From Isoetes taiwanensis (taxonomy: Eukaryota; Streptophyta; Lycopodiopsida; Isoetales; Isoetaceae): a DNA stretch of 64,000 bases. Below the pieces are notes generated by a model. That model was not told the DNA's origin. It was given only the letters and a program-made list of their open reading frames with translations, and searched no databases. The stretch spans positions 250,001-314,000 of the forward strand of contig JAJEKV010000263.1 of NCBI GenBank assembly GCA_021234155.1. Reading direction: 5' to 3'. The position numbers and the translations under genes were made by a program. Shown piece by piece: positions 22,730 through 33,944 of this stretch (positions are counted from its first letter, which is position 1; every line of letters begins with the position of its first letter).

Positions 22730-22983
22730 AGAGGGATTTGATTCCCTCTCATAGCTGTCTCATTATCAAAGTCACTTGGACAAAGTGCATGTTGCCAAAG
22801 CATTTTGGCAGCCATGGGATGATCAATTTTCTTTTACAGAGCAACGTGATGATTTCTAAGTTTATTTGGAGAATTTGGAATAATGTGGATGAGTCCCTAG
22901 GCTCCCACCTTGTGTATCAGTCCTTGCAAATGTGTATCTCTTTTGGGTCTCCATCTGTTAGGCCACATCTCCCCTGGCTATAG
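22730..22983 (+). pseudogene. LINE ORF2 C-terminal scrap
   Basis: About 250 bp encode QSNVMISKFIWRIWNNVDES followed by LGSHLVYQSLQMC. The plus strand at 33.95 kb has the same block (QSKVMISKFIWRIFIGKDDS, LLVQSIQHC), which there extends into a longer LINE C-terminal region. Both therefore belong to one LINE family, the piece after the reverse transcriptase domain. Truncated on both sides. Confidence 0.55.
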
Positions 22984-23465
22984 AGATTAGAGATGAGCTT
23001 CGCACAAATTCAGCCTGCTATAGAGGTTTAGATATGAGATTTGCACAAATCAACCAGTTACATAGGTTTAGACATGAGTTTTGCACAAATCTTTTAGTTT
23101 AGATCTGCGTTTTGGAGATTCCAAAAGTTTACATGGAGCTTAGACTTGATTTTGGCGACCTAAACATGGATGTTGCATCTTCATTCCGGCAACAGCAAAC
23201 CTAACTCTAAGAAAGTTTACCAGTTGTTTACCTGTAACGCAGAATCATCATCCCAACTTCCATTTGATATACAGGAATGTCCATTTAAGGGGCATTCTTG
23301 GGATGAAACTAATCTCAGGAATGTCTCCTAAACGGACATTCTTGCAACGTGAAACTCTTGAGAAGCATTTTGCGGCAGTGAAAACCTTCAGAATGCTCGG
23401 TAAGTTCTTGGAATGCTGGGTAAACACGCTGGAATGCAGAGTAAATCCTAAGAATGAAAGTAGAA

Positions 23466-23895
23466 TATGTAGCAAAATAACAGGGGGTCCCAAGGGATTT
23501 GATATGGATGTATAAATAACAATTCCTAAAACCGTAGACTATATATCCCTAAAACAATCGAATAAGTTGTTATAAAGAAGAACATAGATTCAAGATAAAA
23601 AATAATCGTATTAGCTCACTGGGTATATTGGTTAAAGTAATATTAGTTAGTACAATATATTATTATGTTAGAGGTTCGAGCTCCCGTATTTTATATTCTA
23701 AAATTTTAGGCAAAGTTGTATAGAGGTTCAATATTCCCTCAAAACCTTAGGCGAAATCGTATTTCATATTTCAAAATCATAAAGCCTCCAACCATAAATG
23801 ATTATAAAATAAACGAAGGCTTGGGGGGCTCTAATATAATCTAGGTCATAGGATCCACGAATCCAACGACCATAGTAGTCCAGGATGCACTTTGT
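23466..23895 (+). repeat. Dispersed repeat with tRNA-like A and B boxes, copy 1
   Basis: This stretch is homologous along its whole length, in the same orientation, to 31658-32080. It begins TATGTAGCAAAATAACAGGG and ends near TAGTCCAGGATGC. In the middle it holds TTAGCTCACTGGG (23611, like a Pol III A box) and GAGGTTCGAGCTCCC (23671, like a B box), about 60 bp apart. Homology begins about 140 bp upstream of the A box, which is unusual for a simple SINE. No coding capacity. Confidence 0.75.
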
Positions 23896-24311
23896 TTAGA
23901 ATATGTAGCAACACAGCAGCAAGCCATAGGAGAAGCTTGTTGCTGAGCAATTTTTTTTTACTTTGATAATGGACACATGTCACAGCTAAAATGCAAGCTA
24001 GACAAAAATGCGGACTCAACGTCTGTATTTTGCTACAAAGAAGGCCAAAGGATGAATTATAGGACAGTATAACGCCCAAGGCAAGCGAATGACATTGACA
24101 TTGATATTAAACCAATGTGAAGGCAATAGGTCCATAATCCAAATGCAACTTATGGGTTACTTGTGCAACAATGTGCAAAAATCGTTTTTGGGGCCAGCCA
24201 GGGCCACAAAAAATTGGGCATACAGCCACTTCTTTCTGACATAGAAAACCGACCAATTTACAACGTGGACAGAAAAGGACGCCGGAATACGAGGCCGCAC
24301 GAAGAAAGGTT

Positions 24312-26481
24312 ATGGCCGGATCCAGTAGCTCGTGGGCGCATGCTCTGCTCTATATTTCACCTTATACCTTCTCGGCCATTGGGATTGCCATCTCTATTGG
24401 TGTGTCTGTGCTTGGAGCTGCCTGGTAATCCATCTCATTAATTGCTTTTTAATCGTTCTTTTCCATATTGTTGCCGTCTGATTGAATCTATTGACATGAT
24501 TAATGGGTAGAAAAGCTTATAAGATTCTTTACAGTCCCAGCAATATAATAACTAGTTTTAGTGCTGTAGATATGTTCCTTTGGATTAACCAGGTTTGTAG
24601 TAAATTGATGATATTGACACATCAGAATAATAGCCCTTATATACCAAACACAATGCATCAATCTTGTACTCACAGCATATCAGCATTCTGAGCAGCTGGT
24701 TGTGTGTATTTTAAGCATGAATTAAGTGCCTTGAGATGGGAGGATGTCAAGAAGACACATCAGGCTAGTTCAAAAGCTAATTGTATCATTTGAGATTTTG
24801 AGTTGTTGAGAAAGTTATGTCCTGAATAAATGAATGGCACATTTAAAGTGTATGAAAAGCTAGTAACTAGATTGTGAGGATAATGAACCTCAGGGAAAAG
24901 ATGCATTTGATGGACCTTACAATGATCATAAATTCCCATCACAATTTTGAAGAAAGGGAATTGGAAGTGAATTTTTATGAAACCGAAATATGCTGGATAA
25001 CTTTGAGGCTTGAGCAAGGTTAGCCTGTAGAGATGCATCGTTTGCATTTACAATGGGCAAGCCATTTCAGAGGCCATTACAATGCGTGCTTGCTTGAGGT
25101 AGACTCAGAAAATGGAGAAATGAAGGTAGCAAGACAGAATCACGAATGATCCTTTATAAAGAAAGAGTAATGAACAACTCAGCAGGTTTTCTATATAAAT
25201 GAAAGAAGAGTGAACAACTTATAGGTTCTCCTATTAGTAACCTACATTTTGTTTGTATATTATAGTCGATGTTACAGAACTGACCAGTAACATGTAGCCG
25301 TATTTTGTAATATTTAATGAATTCAAATCTGGTATAGAGATTAAAACATGAATAAAGGGTTGGAGGAGTAAAAATGTGCATTTTGAAATGTGACATAGTT
25401 GAGTTGTCTTATTTTGTTTCGGTTTCTTTGTTATTTTCCCACAATTTCACATAAAATCTTGAGGATGTATGCAGTAGGATATTTAAAATGGTGTATTTTT
25501 CTGATAAGATGTCATACATACCATTTTCTTGAACCTTTTCATGTATCATTCAGGGGCATTTATATCACAGGAAGCAGTTTAATAGGAGCATCAATCAAGG
25601 CACCTCGTATTACAGCTAAAAATCTTATTAGGTGGAATTCCGTCCATAATTTATTCGTGTTCATCTGTGCCTGTGTGCGATAGACATTATAAAGTGTTTT
25701 TCTTTTTCTGCAGTGTAATATTCTGTGAGGCAGTTGCCATTTATGGGGTGATTGTGGCAATTATTCTTCAGACTAAGTTGGAAAGTGTACCTCGAACAAG
25801 CACGCATCTTGCTGAGTCTATGCGGGCAGGTTATGCAATTTTCGCTTCTGGTATAATCGTTGGTTTTGCCAACCTCGTATGTGGGTATGTACCCAATAAT
25901 GCCCTGCCTCCATCTTAAGGGAAACTGAACCTTTGCATAGCTGGAAAATTAATGAATGTTGCAATGCAACAGATAAGCATTCCTAGACATGGCCAGAAGA
26001 ATCTTAATTTCACAACTATTTCTTATAAGGCAGAGCTTCTTACTATGAAGAAGCTTAGATTGATGTTTGGTAATATACAGAATATTTAGTTTGTGCATGT
26101 AGGCAGAAAAGAGCATCAGCTCAATTGAACCATCATGTCTCGGCTTCTTAGCATGTAGAAATTACATTCTGTGTAGTAGAATCCAGTATATTTTATGGAG
26201 TTGAGAAAGTTTTCTTTCTTTTCCAGATGTTTTTGGTCTTATTTTCTCCATTATGTTCCTTGATCTTCAATTTAGAAGGGATTGGCGCTAACCAATATTT
26301 CCTTTTCTTCTGCAGAATATGTGTAGGTATTGTTGGGAGCAGCTGTGCCCTTTCAGATGCTCAAAACTCAAATCTCTTTGTCAAGATTCTAGTTATAGAA
26401 ATATTTGGCAGTGCACTCGGCCTTTTTGGTGTCATTGTTGGCATTATAATGTCAGCACAAGCATCCTGGCCAAAGGCTTAG
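24312..26481 (+). CDS. VHA-c'': V-type H+-ATPase proteolipid subunit c-double-prime
   Basis: Four exons (24312-24424, 25554-25631, 25714-25884, 26316-26481) join with matching phases to one 175-residue protein, the usual length. Exon 1 starts [20 protein letters not shown] and ends GVSVLGAAW; exon 2 encodes [20 protein letters not shown]; exon 3 [20 protein letters not shown] through [12 protein letters not shown]; exon 4 [20 protein letters not shown] through [20 protein letters not shown] and ends ASWPKA. This follows plant VHA-c'' almost residue for residue. Four to five membrane segments form part of the rotating c-ring of the Vo sector in vacuole/endomembranes; the conserved membrane Glu in [11 protein letters not shown] is the proton carrier, and a second Glu lies in VIEIFGS. 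All introns are GT-AG (1129, 82 and 431 bp). The gene appears fully functional, between a repeat copy (ends 23895) and a foldback repeat (26910). Confidence 0.97.
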
Positions 26482-26545
26482 GCAATGCACTTAACAATTG
26501 TGTATCATACCAAGCCCCCAGTCTATATTTGTTGGATTTTGCTTG

Positions 26546-26551
26546 AATAAA
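26546..26551 (+). terminator. Possible poly(A) signal of the V-ATPase gene
   Basis: AATAAA 65 bp after the stop codon of the V-ATPase c-double-prime gene, in an AT-rich 3' region. Confidence 0.5.
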
Positions 26552-26909
26552 GATTAAGTTTGCATGTACGATTTAGCCTAGATCAATTCTAAATAATATT
26601 CTATCCGGCACCTTCAGAAAGAAAGGGATTCTTGAGTCTCTAAGACGTAGGAGGATCATCACAATGTTCGCTAAGCTACTTTGAGGTAGAGGTAGTGTTC
26701 TTTATAACATGAAATTGCAGAAGTTTCTGAAACATCCGGGCAATGGGGCCCTATGACGGCTAGCTTTATGCACGGTGGTATGCCCATGGGAAATTGCTCT
26801 AAGCCTACCATTGATAAGCTGGATTGAAGAAAGGTTAATTTGGTATAAATAATTTAGGGGGGGAAGAAGCGATGGTTCTAAGTACGCCCGATTTGGGTTG
26901 GCCTCCCAC

Positions 26910-27134
26910 GGAAACCCTTCCGGGTTTTAATGGAAACCCTTCCGGCTTTCCATGGAAACCCTTCCGGGTTTTAGTGGAAACCCTTCCGGGTTTTCAATTT
27001 CTGGAAAATCGGAAGGGTTTCCTTGTAAACCCTTCCGGGTTTTATTGAAACCCAGAAGGGTTTCCATGGAAAGCCGGAAGGGTTTCCATATTGGAAAGCC
27101 GGAAGGGTTTCCATGGAAAGCCGGAAGGGTTTCC
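26910..27134. repeat. Large foldback built from GGAAACCCTTCC units
   Basis: The left half repeats GGAAACCCTTCCGG with short spacers (first copies at 26910, 26931, 26954, 26975). The right half carries the reverse complement, CCGGAAGGGTTTCC, several times (to 27134). The whole segment can fold into a hairpin with arms of about 110 bp around a centre near 27000-27020. Frames of about 60 codons exist on both strands only because of this repetition. The family reappears at 27272-27340 and 33453-33540. The core AAACCCTT resembles but is not the plant telomere repeat AAACCCT. Confidence 0.85.
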
Positions 27135-27271
27135 ACAAAAGTATTATTTTTTTAAATATTTACACACGTGAGCCTTTATGGCTCACGCCTTTCCACACGG
27201 ACGCCCGACATTAAGGCGCACGTCCATCGAGCGCACGTCATTCAAAATTTGTTCAAAATTCAAATTTTGAG

Positions 27272-27322
27272 TGGAAACCCTTCCCAATTTCCTTGCATGA
27301 TGGAAATTGGGAAGGGTTTCCA
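27272..27322. repeat. Perfect 21-bp hairpin with 9-nt loop
   Basis: TGGAAACCCTTCCCAATTTCC at 27272-27292 is followed after nine bases by its exact reverse complement at 27302-27322. The sequence belongs to the same GGAAACCCTTCC family as the flanking foldbacks. Another GGAAGGGTTTCCA follows at 27328-27340. Confidence 0.9.
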
Positions 27323-27552
27323 TAGGAGGAAGGGTTTCCACAAAATGAGGAAAACAGGTTAGGTTTCCATGAGGAGGAAAATAGGTTAGGTTTCCACATG
27401 CAGTTAGAAACTCGATAGTGCGTACGTGTGAAGTTGCACTCTATTATGTTGCATCATGGCACTATGCTCTACATAATCTCTATTGCATAACCTTTGTCTT
27501 TGTTAAATATTCTTCCGTCGTACACGCAAGAGACCAAAAGAAAAAAAGAAAC

Positions 27553-27640
27553 AAACTTAAGTAAATGATAAATGTAACATGAAAGAACAAACTTAAGTAT
27601 TTGATAAATGTAAGCAAACTCAAGTACTTGATAAATGTGA
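27553..27640. repeat. Short tandem repeat, three units
   Basis: Variants of AACTTAAGTAxxTGATAAATGTAA recur three times in about 90 bp (27553, 27590, 27617). No coding content. Confidence 0.6.
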
Positions 27641-27874
27641 CAAGTGTTTTGATACATATGAGTCATAAACCCTTGGCCTTGTTATGAGAAAGCCACAATG
27701 CATACAATAACGCAATAGCAGAGGAGAGGACTTGTCGCTCTCCTCGGATCTGCGAGGAAGGGTTAAACCAATTCCATCCAACCTATAAAAGAAAATCATG
27801 TGAAGTGGTTAGTATGGATACTTTCCAAGTCATGTGCAAAAAGAAGAGAAATTAAAGGGTTTATTGTGATGTAC

Positions 27875-30780
27875 CTGAGCAGCACTAGACGAGGCTCCAT
27901 CAATGTAATCCTTAATAAAGAAACTATTTGCCAACAAGCGCATGGTCAAAGCCACGTGGACGCCGCAATTGGTTGCATCAACCTGGCTAGGCACGCCCAT
28001 GTCCTCTGGATAACGAGAGGTGTAAGCCCATCCCGTACCTCCTCGGATGCACCTCTAATCGTAGGTAAATCCTAAACATCATCGTATATGGATCTAGCAT
28101 TAGCAAACATCCATTCCACGATTCTACAAGCAATTTATATACTGTTTCACCGACAATGGTACAACGCTCACCACATTTCTCCATGCCCGAGAATCAAAAC
28201 ACAACCGGGATGTTTGCACATCCTCGATGTCCCTAAAGGGTGGAGTAATCGCCAAGGTCTCGGCGAGGACGCACAACCACCAATGGGAACTATCATGATA
28301 CAAAGAGATGTTACCCTAAACATATAAACATGCATAGAATAAGGCATAACATTCCACTAACACTCACCCATGCACGACGGGCCAAAACATCGCCAGAGTC
28401 CGCTCCAATCCACTATTTGGACCATATGTATCACGGAATAAAGGATCAAGGATGGCACACCCCGTCGTGGGTGCGGATCCACCACCGAAAGGGGTATGCC
28501 CAGCGTGTAGAACGTGGGGTCCACAAACAACACACGCCCACGATCCTCGTCCGGACAACAAGTGTCTAATAGTCCCCGCATGTATGCAAAGCATGTGTCG
28601 AGAGAAAAATCAAGCATTGCATACCACACAAAGACATGACGCCGCACTTACATGATGTAGAACCTCGTGTGCGGGTCTCCCAACCAACCAACGATATCTG
28701 CATCTAGGAACTCACTTTCGTCGACTCAATAGAACCCACGTGGATGGAGGCTTGACAAGATCCTGAACACCCGATGCCTCCCTTTGGCCTCTCTCGCACA
28801 ACATGGTACAAAGACCATGTGCTGCCGCCTTTCATTATCTTTGTGGCAATCTCCCTCGTAATCCTCGGAACCAAGGTCGAGGCCTAAAGCCGTCTAGCCT
28901 CAAGGAGGGGGCCCGAGCCGCCCCGATCCGAAGCCCATCCTCTCAAAGGGACAAAGACTGTGCTAGATAGAAAGTCCCGGCGACGTTTCCGGGTACATAA
29001 TGCCATGACCGGCCAGCGGTCCTATCAAATGTCCATGCCTCATGATGATCTACGCCCAATCCGGGTGCCGATGGGGCATAAGGCGTGACAAGCCCATGTC
29101 TCTCCATGTGAGCCTCCCACACTAATGGGGTCCACTTTGCCCTTGTCTCCTCTGGACACCTCACGACCTCTGCCTCTACATCCCGGGCCTACCTGCCTTG
29201 CCCCCGCCTGCGCCTGCACTTGGCCTGGCCTACCTCTACCTCTACCTCTGCCTCTACACGGGGCTGCCTCTACCTCTGCCTCTCCCTCTCCCTGCCTCTA
29301 CCTCCGCTTTTTTCGCCATCATTAAGCCCTCATGTCCATCCCACGTACATCTCTGCCCGAAGGGGCGTGTGAGCCTCAATCGGGGGGTCTCTGCTGGCTA
29401 TCCGGCTCAGGCCTCATGAAAGCTTCGTCCAGTAGACCTATAAATGGCTCAATGGTGTCGAGGAGCCAGGCCTGGGCCGGGTAGTGCGAGTATAAGGACA
29501 CTGGTGCATGGTCCATGAAGTGGAGCTCGTCGAAGGTGATGGCTCATGGAAAGAAGCCAACGCTGGCCGGCTTTATGTCCAGATGCACTTCACAACAATC
29601 GACCAATGTCGCTTAAGGAAAGTGATGTCCGAGGTACGAGCTAGGTAGTGTATGCAAAGGAGCGGGTCCGTGGAAAAGGAAGTGGGAGGAAGTGGAAGTA
29701 CGGGGGAAGAGGAGGAACTGTGCGAAAAGGAGGTGGTGGCACGGGCAAGGTGCTAACAGATGGTGGTGGCACAGCGGAAGAGGGGTGGTCCACATGGCAA
29801 CGTGGAAGGGGGTGGTGGCACCGGTGCTACCCTAGAAGTGGGGCTGGAAGACAAGTTGAGGAAAGAATGGACGAGACCCTGGGATGGGAATGATGGTGGT
29901 GCATATGGGAGTGACGTGACAAGGCCCGCTCGCATAAGGAGAGAACTAGGAGCATGGGAAAGAGAACGGGTGGTGGGAGAAAGAGGAACAGAGGGCTGAG
30001 TGGTCGATGCTAGGGCATGTCCCGCATCATGGATAGGTACCCTCCCAAGGCTGAGGTCCACATACGCCAAGATGTGGATGGCACGAGTGGCGTGCTCGGC
30101 GTAGCAAAGGCAAAAGAGCGCTAGAACCATCCTGCCTTCTAACTGGCCGCCAAGTCCGCGGTGAGCCCCTAATCCACGAACCTCGCCACAGCCGCGACAC
30201 CTCCTCCTCTCGCCCCCGGGTCAGGCTGCCTCATCCTCAATATGGAGGTCTCTCTCCTCCCCTCGACAACACCCGGCCTCCATCCAACCCGATCCGTGTG
30301 TTCCGTGGGGACGGGACTGCCAAACCCTCATCGCGCACCCTAATGAGATCACACTCGGCCCGCCATCCAACGTGGTCCTCCCATTGGGTATCTCGCAGCC
30401 TAACTCCTCTGCCCAAGTATGTCCTCTCAATGCCCTCCCACTCTGCCACTACCTGGCCACGTGGACTCTAGCTAAAAGCGTGCCTCCCCTTGGGATACTA
30501 GATACCTTTGGCACATCTGTCCTGACCACGAAGGCGGCTCCTCTCCCTCTCTCTCTCGCGTGCCGCCTCGTCCTCCTCGTCCCTCGGACGCACTCTACGT
30601 GCACCACGTGGCCGAGCCACCCATGGTACCTCCCCATGCTGCCTCTCGTGGTGCTTCTTCGCCGCATCCATACCTAGACCCCAGCCACCCTGGTCTCCCG
30701 GAAGCGTATGTGTGCAACCCTCGTGCTCACAAAACCATCTATCCTGGGACCTTGTAGGAGTCCCAGGGATGGTGATCAAT
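27875..30780 (-). pseudogene. Decayed transposon-type gene with Ulp1-like (C48) cysteine protease
   Basis: A GC-richer minus-strand coding stretch with several exon-like blocks. The 5' block (30780-30500) has WFCEHEGCTHTLPGDQGGWG and KKHHERQH, a C-x4-C...H-x-x-x-H pattern like a C2H2 finger, then Arg/Glu repeats. The middle (29570-29420) reads AITFDELHFMDHAPVSLYSH then YPAQAWLLDTIEPFIGLLDE; a GRGRGR-coding tract is at 29310-29165. The 3' blocks show FAYMRGLLDTCCPDEDRGRV and LFVDPTFYT (28600-28520), SSHWWLCVL and RLCFDSRAW (28315-28172), and QVDATNCGVHVALTMRLLAN (27998-27939). His (HWWL), Asp (FDS) and Cys (NCGVHVA) in this order are the Ulp1/SUMO-protease catalytic triad. Frames between blocks do not join cleanly, and one putative intron would be only about 50 bp, so the gene is broken. 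Ulp1 domains are common passengers of plant Mutator and CACTA elements; I could not see which superfamily this is. Confidence 0.55.
29190..29310. repeat. CCTCTA/CCTCTG simple repeat
   Basis: Strand-asymmetric pyrimidine-rich run of six-base units (CCTCTA, CCTCTG, CCTCTC). On the minus strand it encodes alternating Gly-Arg, as in RNA-binding RGG-type tails, and lies within the decayed Ulp1-carrying gene, so it may have been coding. Confidence 0.7.
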
Positions 30781-30789
30781 GCTCGACGT

Positions 30790-31655
30790 ATTCTCCAATA
30801 CCCATGGAGCTCGTCCCTAAAGAATTCTAAATTCTAAGTTCACACAACTCTAAAGCAATAGACAAAAAAAAAATTAAGTTTTCTCTACATACGAGATGCA
30901 TATTACGTTTCCTCTACGTACTAATGGAAGTAAGAGAACAACGGATAAGCTCATACTAAGGGACTAACCTAAACTTATACTACTTAATCCAAAACTAACC
31001 TAAGCTTATACTAAAACCTAGGCTTATACTAGGGACTAACCGTCGGCCAGCAGAATGTCCTAATCGGGTTGTGGAACGAATTGTGCCATCGCATCCATCG
31101 GCTGCCTCTAATCCTGCCATATCTGTATGAATAGATTACAAAAGAACCATAAGCAGGTAATTTATTTGAAATACTTGAGAAAGACTGTTATTACAAAGAA
31201 AACCCTAAACCCTAGCAAATTTTAAGCACAATGACAACATACAAGAACTTCCAATCAGACAAATCATAATTGTAAATGAATTGGCTAGTTCACATTTAGT
31301 TTGTGACTGTGCGCTAAGATCGTTCAAGGTAGCATCTATTTAAGTCGATATAGAAGGCTCGTTTCCATGCCCTTTTTGGTTGCTTCTAAGCTTAATATGT
31401 TCAGCCCTTTTTTATTTCGCTAGAGATCACCACGAGAATTTTCTTATTGCCATGACTATTTACATGAGAGAAGAAATAGAGATGCAATAAAATTGCACTT
31501 GGAGTGCTTTTGCATTAATATATAAACTTGTTACATGTAAAGTTTTGGATTTGATCGCTCCAAAACCCAAGTGTTTCTAATATTTTTTAATGGAAATAAA
31601 AACTTCGTCGAGGATTGATGATCTGCCCAATTGATAAATGCGCTCCACCTTCAAG
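30790..31655. other. Non-coding stretch with short repeats and a telobox pair
   Basis: At 30930-31045 the pattern CTAACCTAAACTTATACTA recurs three or four times with changes. At 31200-31214 the sequence AAACCCTAAACCCTAG holds two overlapping teloboxes (AAACCCTA), a motif seen in plant promoters and as short interstitial telomere repeats. No gene start is visible near it. Confidence 0.45.
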
Positions 31656-31657
31656 CA

Positions 31658-32080
31658 ATATGTAGCAAAATAACAGGGGGTTCCAGGGGGATTCGATATA
31701 GATATAATTCTTGAAACCATAGACCACATCCCTAAAACAATTCAATGGGTTATTATAAAAAAAAACATAGATTTAAGATAAAAAATAGTCACATTAGCTC
31801 ACTGGTTAGATTGGTTAAAGTAGTCTTATTAGGACATTGAGTTATTTTGGTAGAGGTTCGAATCCCCATATTTCATATTCTAAAAGCTTAAGCGAAACTG
31901 TATAGAGGCTCGATATACCATCAAAACCTTAGGCAAACTCGTATTCGACATCTTAAAATCATAGGCGTCCCCAATCATAATTGAGCATAATAGAAACGAG
32001 AGGTGTCCAGAGACTCCAACATACAAGCTGGGCCGTAGGATTGACAGATCGGACGACTGTGGTAGTCCAGGGTCCAGGAT
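31658..32080 (+). repeat. Dispersed repeat with tRNA-like A and B boxes, copy 2
   Basis: Second copy of the repeat at 23466-23895, same orientation, 7-8 kb away. The Pol III-like boxes are better preserved here: TTAGCTCACTGGTTAGATTGG (31794, A box) and GAGGTTCGAATCCCC (31853, a perfect B-box core GGTTCGAATCC). The rest, including the upstream 130 bp and the downstream 200 bp, matches copy 1 with frequent substitutions, so both are old. I see no poly(A) or simple-repeat tail. Confidence 0.78.
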
Positions 32081-32089
32081 TCAAAATTT

Positions 32090-33440
32090 ATTCGTTGGAA
32101 TTAAGCTAATCTTGAAGGAATTAGATGCACTTACTTATCTCCTAATTGCATCAAAAAATAGCTATGATGGACTAGATGGAGAAATTTGTCTAACCTGGCA
32201 GTGCTCCAAGCTGCAGCTCAAAGACACGCCCTCGTAAGATTTTAAGCCGCCTCTGCCTGTGCCAACATCAAGCACTTTAAAAAGACATTATATATCAAAT
32301 CTGCCTCTCCCAATATCAAACTTAAAACAAACATTATAAATCAGAGCATTCTAAATGTATTTTACACAGGAACACAGGAGCATTCTAAATCGGATTGAAG
32401 GGTACAAGGGATCTTATACATTATCTAGAAATTCAGGAAGAGTAGATGAACAGCAAGCATAATCCTGGGCAAAACAGAGAAAAACAGAGAGAAACCAAGC
32501 AATAAAAGCAGGTTTTATCAAGCATTTAATTCGGGAGGGAAAAACAATGGGGGAAATCTCATCTTTGTCAAAGATAATTGTCGCCCCTACGTCTTGCTAA
32601 GAAAGGCTTCCTTCCGTGTATTTCCAATTTGTCACTATGTTAGAATCCGTAATGGGTCTTGTTTGTAGTAGAAGCCATTAACTTACTCCAGTCCACATGT
32701 AGAAATAGTGATAGAGCTTTCTCACCGGAGTTTGTTTTTGCAACCAAGGCTGACAAACCCGGTGGAGGCATCGATGATTTTTGTTAATAAATTCGCACCC
32801 TATTGAAAACAAATAACGCAGCATAACAAGGAAACTCTGAAATGCTGAATTCTGTAAACTCCATTCAATTTTATGCATGTACTCACAAAATTTTTATCTA
32901 CAGAGGCATAGGCTCTCTGACGATTGCCTGATGTAACCCAATTGTTGCTTTCTTAGGCGTCCAAAGATCTCGAAAATTTTAAATCCACCGGGTTCATGGT
33001 GTCAGATATAGAAATTAAAAGCGGAATACGTAATATCCAAATCAGAGGTGAATAACTTAATTAATCTATTTGTTCCGGTGATTGAATCTGAAGTAGAAGG
33101 TAGAAAATTTCTTACCTTTTCAAGCCGAACCTCAGAAACAAGTGGACTGATGCGTTCAAACTTGTGGATTTCTTCAATTACTGAAACGCTTCCGTGAATC
33201 CTTTTTCCTTGAATCGCCACGCCACTGAAACACTTCCTTGAATCCTTACAACTGAAACCCTTCCTTAATCTTGAATCGCCAAAGAAAAAAATCCTAAAGC
33301 TTCTTCAAAAATAGACGCGCTTCTGAAATCGCCGGAGAAGAGACCGAGAAAAGAAAAATATCCTAAAGCTTCTTCAAAAATAGACGCGCAAATTTAATTC
33401 TAGTCATTAATTTCGGACGGTGGATATCTTCACCCAAAAA
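32090..33440. other. No gene recognised
   Basis: Minus-strand frames at 33220-33002 and 32878-32678 are short and without a recognisable domain. Near 33180-33360 the phrase CCTAAAGCTTCTTCAAAAATAGACGCGC occurs twice (33292 and 33361), a small direct repeat. Confidence 0.35.
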
Positions 33441-33452
33441 TTCTACTTTCTC

Positions 33453-33540
33453 GGAAACCCTTCGGGGTTCAATATGGAAACCCTTAGGGGTTTCATGGAA
33501 ACCCGGAAGGGTTTCCATATTGAACCCGGAAGGGTTTCCA
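33453..33540. repeat. Foldback of the GGAAACCCTTCC family
   Basis: GGAAACCCTTCGGGGTTCAA and following bases pair with the inverted CATATTGAACCCGGAAGGGTTTCC at the right, arms about 42 bp, centre near 33495. It shares its units with 26910-27134, 6.3 kb away. Confidence 0.8.
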
Positions 33541-33944
33541 CTAACTTATTTAATAACCCCAATCGGGGGGAGATAGTGTGAACGGGGAAGAAGCGTGAAA
33601 TAAGTTTTTCAGGAATATAAAACATAGTATTTTGGTCTTCATAGTTTCTCTTTGGTCTAGGGTTAGTTTATCAAGGAGTTCCATAAATTTTGAGTTCATA
33701 TGCAGTTCCGAGCGTCCCATCCATCCTCACCGTTTCTTGCGGTGTTTTTCTTGATGTGAATCTGGGCTGGTGTGGTGCAATCCCAATGTTTGGTGATCCA
33801 CCACATTTCATCTTCAGGCCTTCTCCTCACGTGTTTGCCATTCTTGTCTTGTTGTCTCAAGGTTGTACTTCTGGAGTTCTCCAAGATAATTAGGAGCGGT
33901 GGTCAAGGTAGCTTGGGCGAAATGCATTAGACCTAAAATTTGGT

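Noticed and set aside
26910-27134. Interstitial telomere repeats
   Set aside because: The unit is GGAAACCCTTCC in alternating orientation, not the tandem CCCTAAA of plants.
27272-27322. Rho-independent terminator
   Set aside because: A stem-loop of this kind has no terminator role in plant nuclear genes, and there is no following T run.
31200-31216. Telomere sequence
   Set aside because: Only two AAACCCT units; too short for a telomere and common as a promoter telobox or chance match.
31790-31870. tRNA gene
   Set aside because: A- and B-box-like motifs are about 60 bp apart with no cloverleaf, and the sequence is part of a longer dispersed repeat.
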